Assembly (NCBI GenBank): GCA_018985225.1
Contig: JADGIF010000195.1
Coordinates: 1 to 15,379 of the forward strand
DNA: 15,379 nucleotides
Reading direction: 5' to 3'
DNA from: Amoeboradix gromovi
Lineage: Eukaryota > Sanchytriomycota > Sanchytriomycetes > Sanchytriales > Sanchytriaceae
A program made the position numbers and the translations under genes. Every line of letters starts with the position of its first letter. The first letter of the stretch is position 1. Under the pieces are notes generated by a model. It was not told where the DNA came from. It was given only the letters and a program-made list of their open reading frames with translations, and did not search any database. This document shows, piece after piece, positions 13,823 to 15,379 of this stretch.

Positions 13823-15112
13823 TTATCTGTTATATTGCTGCAATACTAAAACTTTTGCTTCAAGTATGTTGCAAATTGAAACCATTTGGATCCTCATATA
13901 TTCTTGCATTTCATTCAACTTAGCATAGTCAATGTTGTTATTAGAGCAGTAAATACACTTACCGCATCTCTTTTTAACTACGCATGATTCGATAGCGGAG
14001 CAGTACTCTTTAGATTCAATAAATGTTGACTGAATAAATTTGATTTCTTGACTCAGTATCTCCACCAATTTATTTAAAGACTCCCTACAGAAGTATTCTA
14101 GACTAATACATAGTATCATTACCTGTTTTACCTGGATGCTGTGTATTTGCTCAAACCTTTCAACTATGGTATTGTATTTCAAGTCATTTTGTAGATTAGA
14201 AATTGTCGGATCACTTTTTAGATCTAAATATCTTTGGGGGAGTTTAAGTTGGGCAGGGGATAGGTGCTTGGCTATTTTAGATATTACTGCTGTGGCATCT
14301 GGTTGCAAACGCTCTCTTGAATACACTCGAGACTCTGCAGCTTCTTCGTCATTTGATTTAGATACTGCTTTAGATACAGAGTTCAATTTAACCTTCTTAT
14401 ACGATGGGGTGGCGTCAGATATGCGTTTACGCGGAAGAGCTTTTATTGGATAATCCACGGCTAGACGAGACTTGGAGGCAAGACTTGATGGCTGAGAAGG
14501 TGCAGGCGTGGGGGATAATGAGGCTGCGTCATCAAGACGTTTTACACCGGTGGGAATTCTGGTATTTAAATTGCCTGTAGCTGAAAAGGAAATTTTACGA
14601 CTTGACTTGGAAGATTTATTGCCAATTCTTAGTCTATCAAGAATAGGATATCCATGCCTATCCCTAAAAGATTCAACACTGCTGTACCTGTAAAGTTTGT
14701 AATTAGTTGACGGCTTAAAGTACATCACATTATCAATAAACGACATCTTAAAAACATTGCATTTCAACAATCCCTTGTCACTCCGACGATGCAAACTTAT
14801 TTTAGAAGCATCGCCGACCAAACCACAAATAATACAAACTAAAGTCTTCTTTTCAGCGTCGATAAATTCCAAACTACTTGGATTAGCTGGATCATATTTA
14901 GGGTTGCGCTTATCACATTTTGTGCACCATCTATCCTCTACTGAAAGCACCTTATAGCATAACGAACAAGACCAAACACATTCTTGTTGATCTTCTTCTG
15001 GCACGTACAGTTTGCGGAATAAATTAATATTCATGATATAATTGCGATCCTCTACTCGTATCAGGTTGGTTAAATTTCCTTTTTCGGTTTCGAATGGATT
15101 GGCTTCATTCAT
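13823..15112 (-). CDS. Zinc-binding, nuclear-type protein of unknown function
   Basis: The 429-residue protein has two N-terminal zinc-binding units: C49-x2-C52-x10-C63-x2-C66 (CSLCYKVLSVEDRWCTKC), a zinc ribbon pattern, and C93-x2-C96-x11-H108-x9-C118. The middle is Ser/Pro-rich with basic clusters (ALPRKRISDATPSYKKVKLN) that look like nuclear localisation signals. Near the C-terminus VVKKRCGKCIYCSNN has the C-G-x-C-x-x-C signature that begins CXXC-type DNA-binding fingers, but the second half of that finger is absent. A helical tail follows. A chromatin or transcription role is inference. AATAAATAA follows the stop closely. Its start lies 66 nt past the stop of the repeat-family gene at the right edge. 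Confidence 0.78.
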   Translation of the reverse strand: MNEANPFETEKGNLTNLIRVEDRNYIMNINLFRKLYVPEEDQQECVWSCSLCYKVLSVEDRWCTKCDKRNPKYDPANPSSLEFIDAEKKTLVCIICGLVGDASKISLHRRSDKGLLKCNVFKMSFIDNVMYFKPSTNYKLYRYSSVESFRDRHGYPILDRLRIGNKSSKSSRKISFSATGNLNTRIPTGVKRLDDAASLSPTPAPSQPSSLASKSRLAVDYPIKALPRKRISDATPSYKKVKLNSVSKAVSKSNDEEAAESRVYSRERLQPDATAVISKIAKHLSPAQLKLPQRYLDLKSDPTISNLQNDLKYNTIVERFEQIHSIQVKQVMILCISLEYFCRESLNKLVEILSQEIKFIQSTFIESKEYCSAIESCVVKKRCGKCIYCSNNNIDYAKLNEMQEYMRIQMVSICNILEAKVLVLQQYNR

Positions 15113-15160
15113 TTTACAAATATGGTAGTTTTAAAAACACCCCTCTACTATATGATATTG

Positions 15161-15184
15161 GGACACCAAATATAAAAACTAGAC
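15161..15184 (-). repeat. Conserved 24-nt repeat block, copy B
   Basis: Includes the TAG stop of the adjacent family gene and 17 nt of its 3' flank (TTTTTATATTTGGTGTCC). Best copy of the four. Confidence 0.75.
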
Positions 15185-15379
15185 TAACTCGTTTTTAAAG
15201 AAGGTGCTCCATACGGAGGAAATGCTACCATTAGTAAAAGATCTTCTTCTATTATACCAAGATTCTCTCATTAATTGTATTCCTCTTTTTAAAATAAAAG
15301 AAGAAGACCCTGCATCTCGTTCAAATATATGAGGTCTTTGAGCATCTAAGCAAAAGGTGCATTTTCTTAGACGGTACTC
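15179..15379 (-). CDS. Repeat-family gene, copy B (partial, cut by window edge)
   Basis: Sixty-six codons are open from the right edge to TAG: EYRLRKCTFCLDAQRPHIFE, then SSSFILKRGIQLMRESWYNR and FTNGSISSVWSTFFKNELV. The second half matches copy A. A Cys-x2-Cys pair occurs in B but not in A. The gene continues outside the window. No family recognised. Confidence 0.55.
   Translation of the reverse strand, partial: EYRLRKCTFCLDAQRPHIFERDAGSSSFILKRGIQLMRESWYNRRRSFTNGSISSVWSTFFKNELV

Noticed and set aside
1-15379. CRISPR arrays, bacterial operons, insertion sequences, prophage
   Set aside because: No regularly spaced repeats, no Shine-Dalgarno pattern or transposase seen. Introns, U6 and eukaryotic gene content make a prokaryotic reading untenable.

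Overview
This window looks like nuclear DNA of a small, AT-rich, gene-dense eukaryote, most likely a fungus. The evidence is a Mad3-type checkpoint protein without a kinase domain, a fungal-style Tim50, a mitochondrial AIF-like flavoprotein, a NOT3/NOT5 subunit of CCR4-NOT, and a U6 snRNA gene with a Pol III-type TATA box and T-run terminator. Gene spacing of 20-70 bases and introns of only 19 nt suggest a streamlined, perhaps early-diverging lineage. That placement is inference; no rRNA is present to settle it.

Layout. Bases 1-1650 hold small uncertain ORFs on both strands, one of which may be a mitochondrial-type protein with a 20-nt intron. Bases 1659-6271 form a minus-strand run: Mad3-like, then a gap with a possible broken gene, then AIF-like (one 19-nt intron), then Tim50 (38 nt upstream of the AIF start). 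Bases 6309-9166 are a repeat-rich block: two inverted copies of a unit of about 0.5 kb flank a U6 snRNA gene and a heavily glycosylated secreted or surface protein gene. Bases 9365-12501 are dense again: a coiled-coil protein (+), a convergent Q-rich secreted protein (-), a divergent tail-anchored-type protein (+), and NOT3/5 (+) starting 22 nt after it and carrying a 19-nt intron. Bases 12550-13300 hold more repeat-family remnants. Bases 13451-15112 carry a small hypothetical gene and a zinc-binding nuclear-type protein, both minus. The right edge cuts through a second copy of the 13.0-kb repeat-family gene.

How the genes relate. AIF and Tim50 are both mitochondrial inner-membrane/intermembrane-space proteins and lie in tandem. 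NOT3/5 is cytoplasmic mRNA decay, Mad3 is mitosis, and U6 is splicing; these look like ordinary housekeeping neighbours rather than a pathway cluster. The most unusual features are two well-supported 19-nt spliceosomal introns, AATAAA hexamers overlapping or touching many stop codons, a 24-nt block kept at four loci, and an unnamed coding repeat family with the core I-P-x-Q-G-S.
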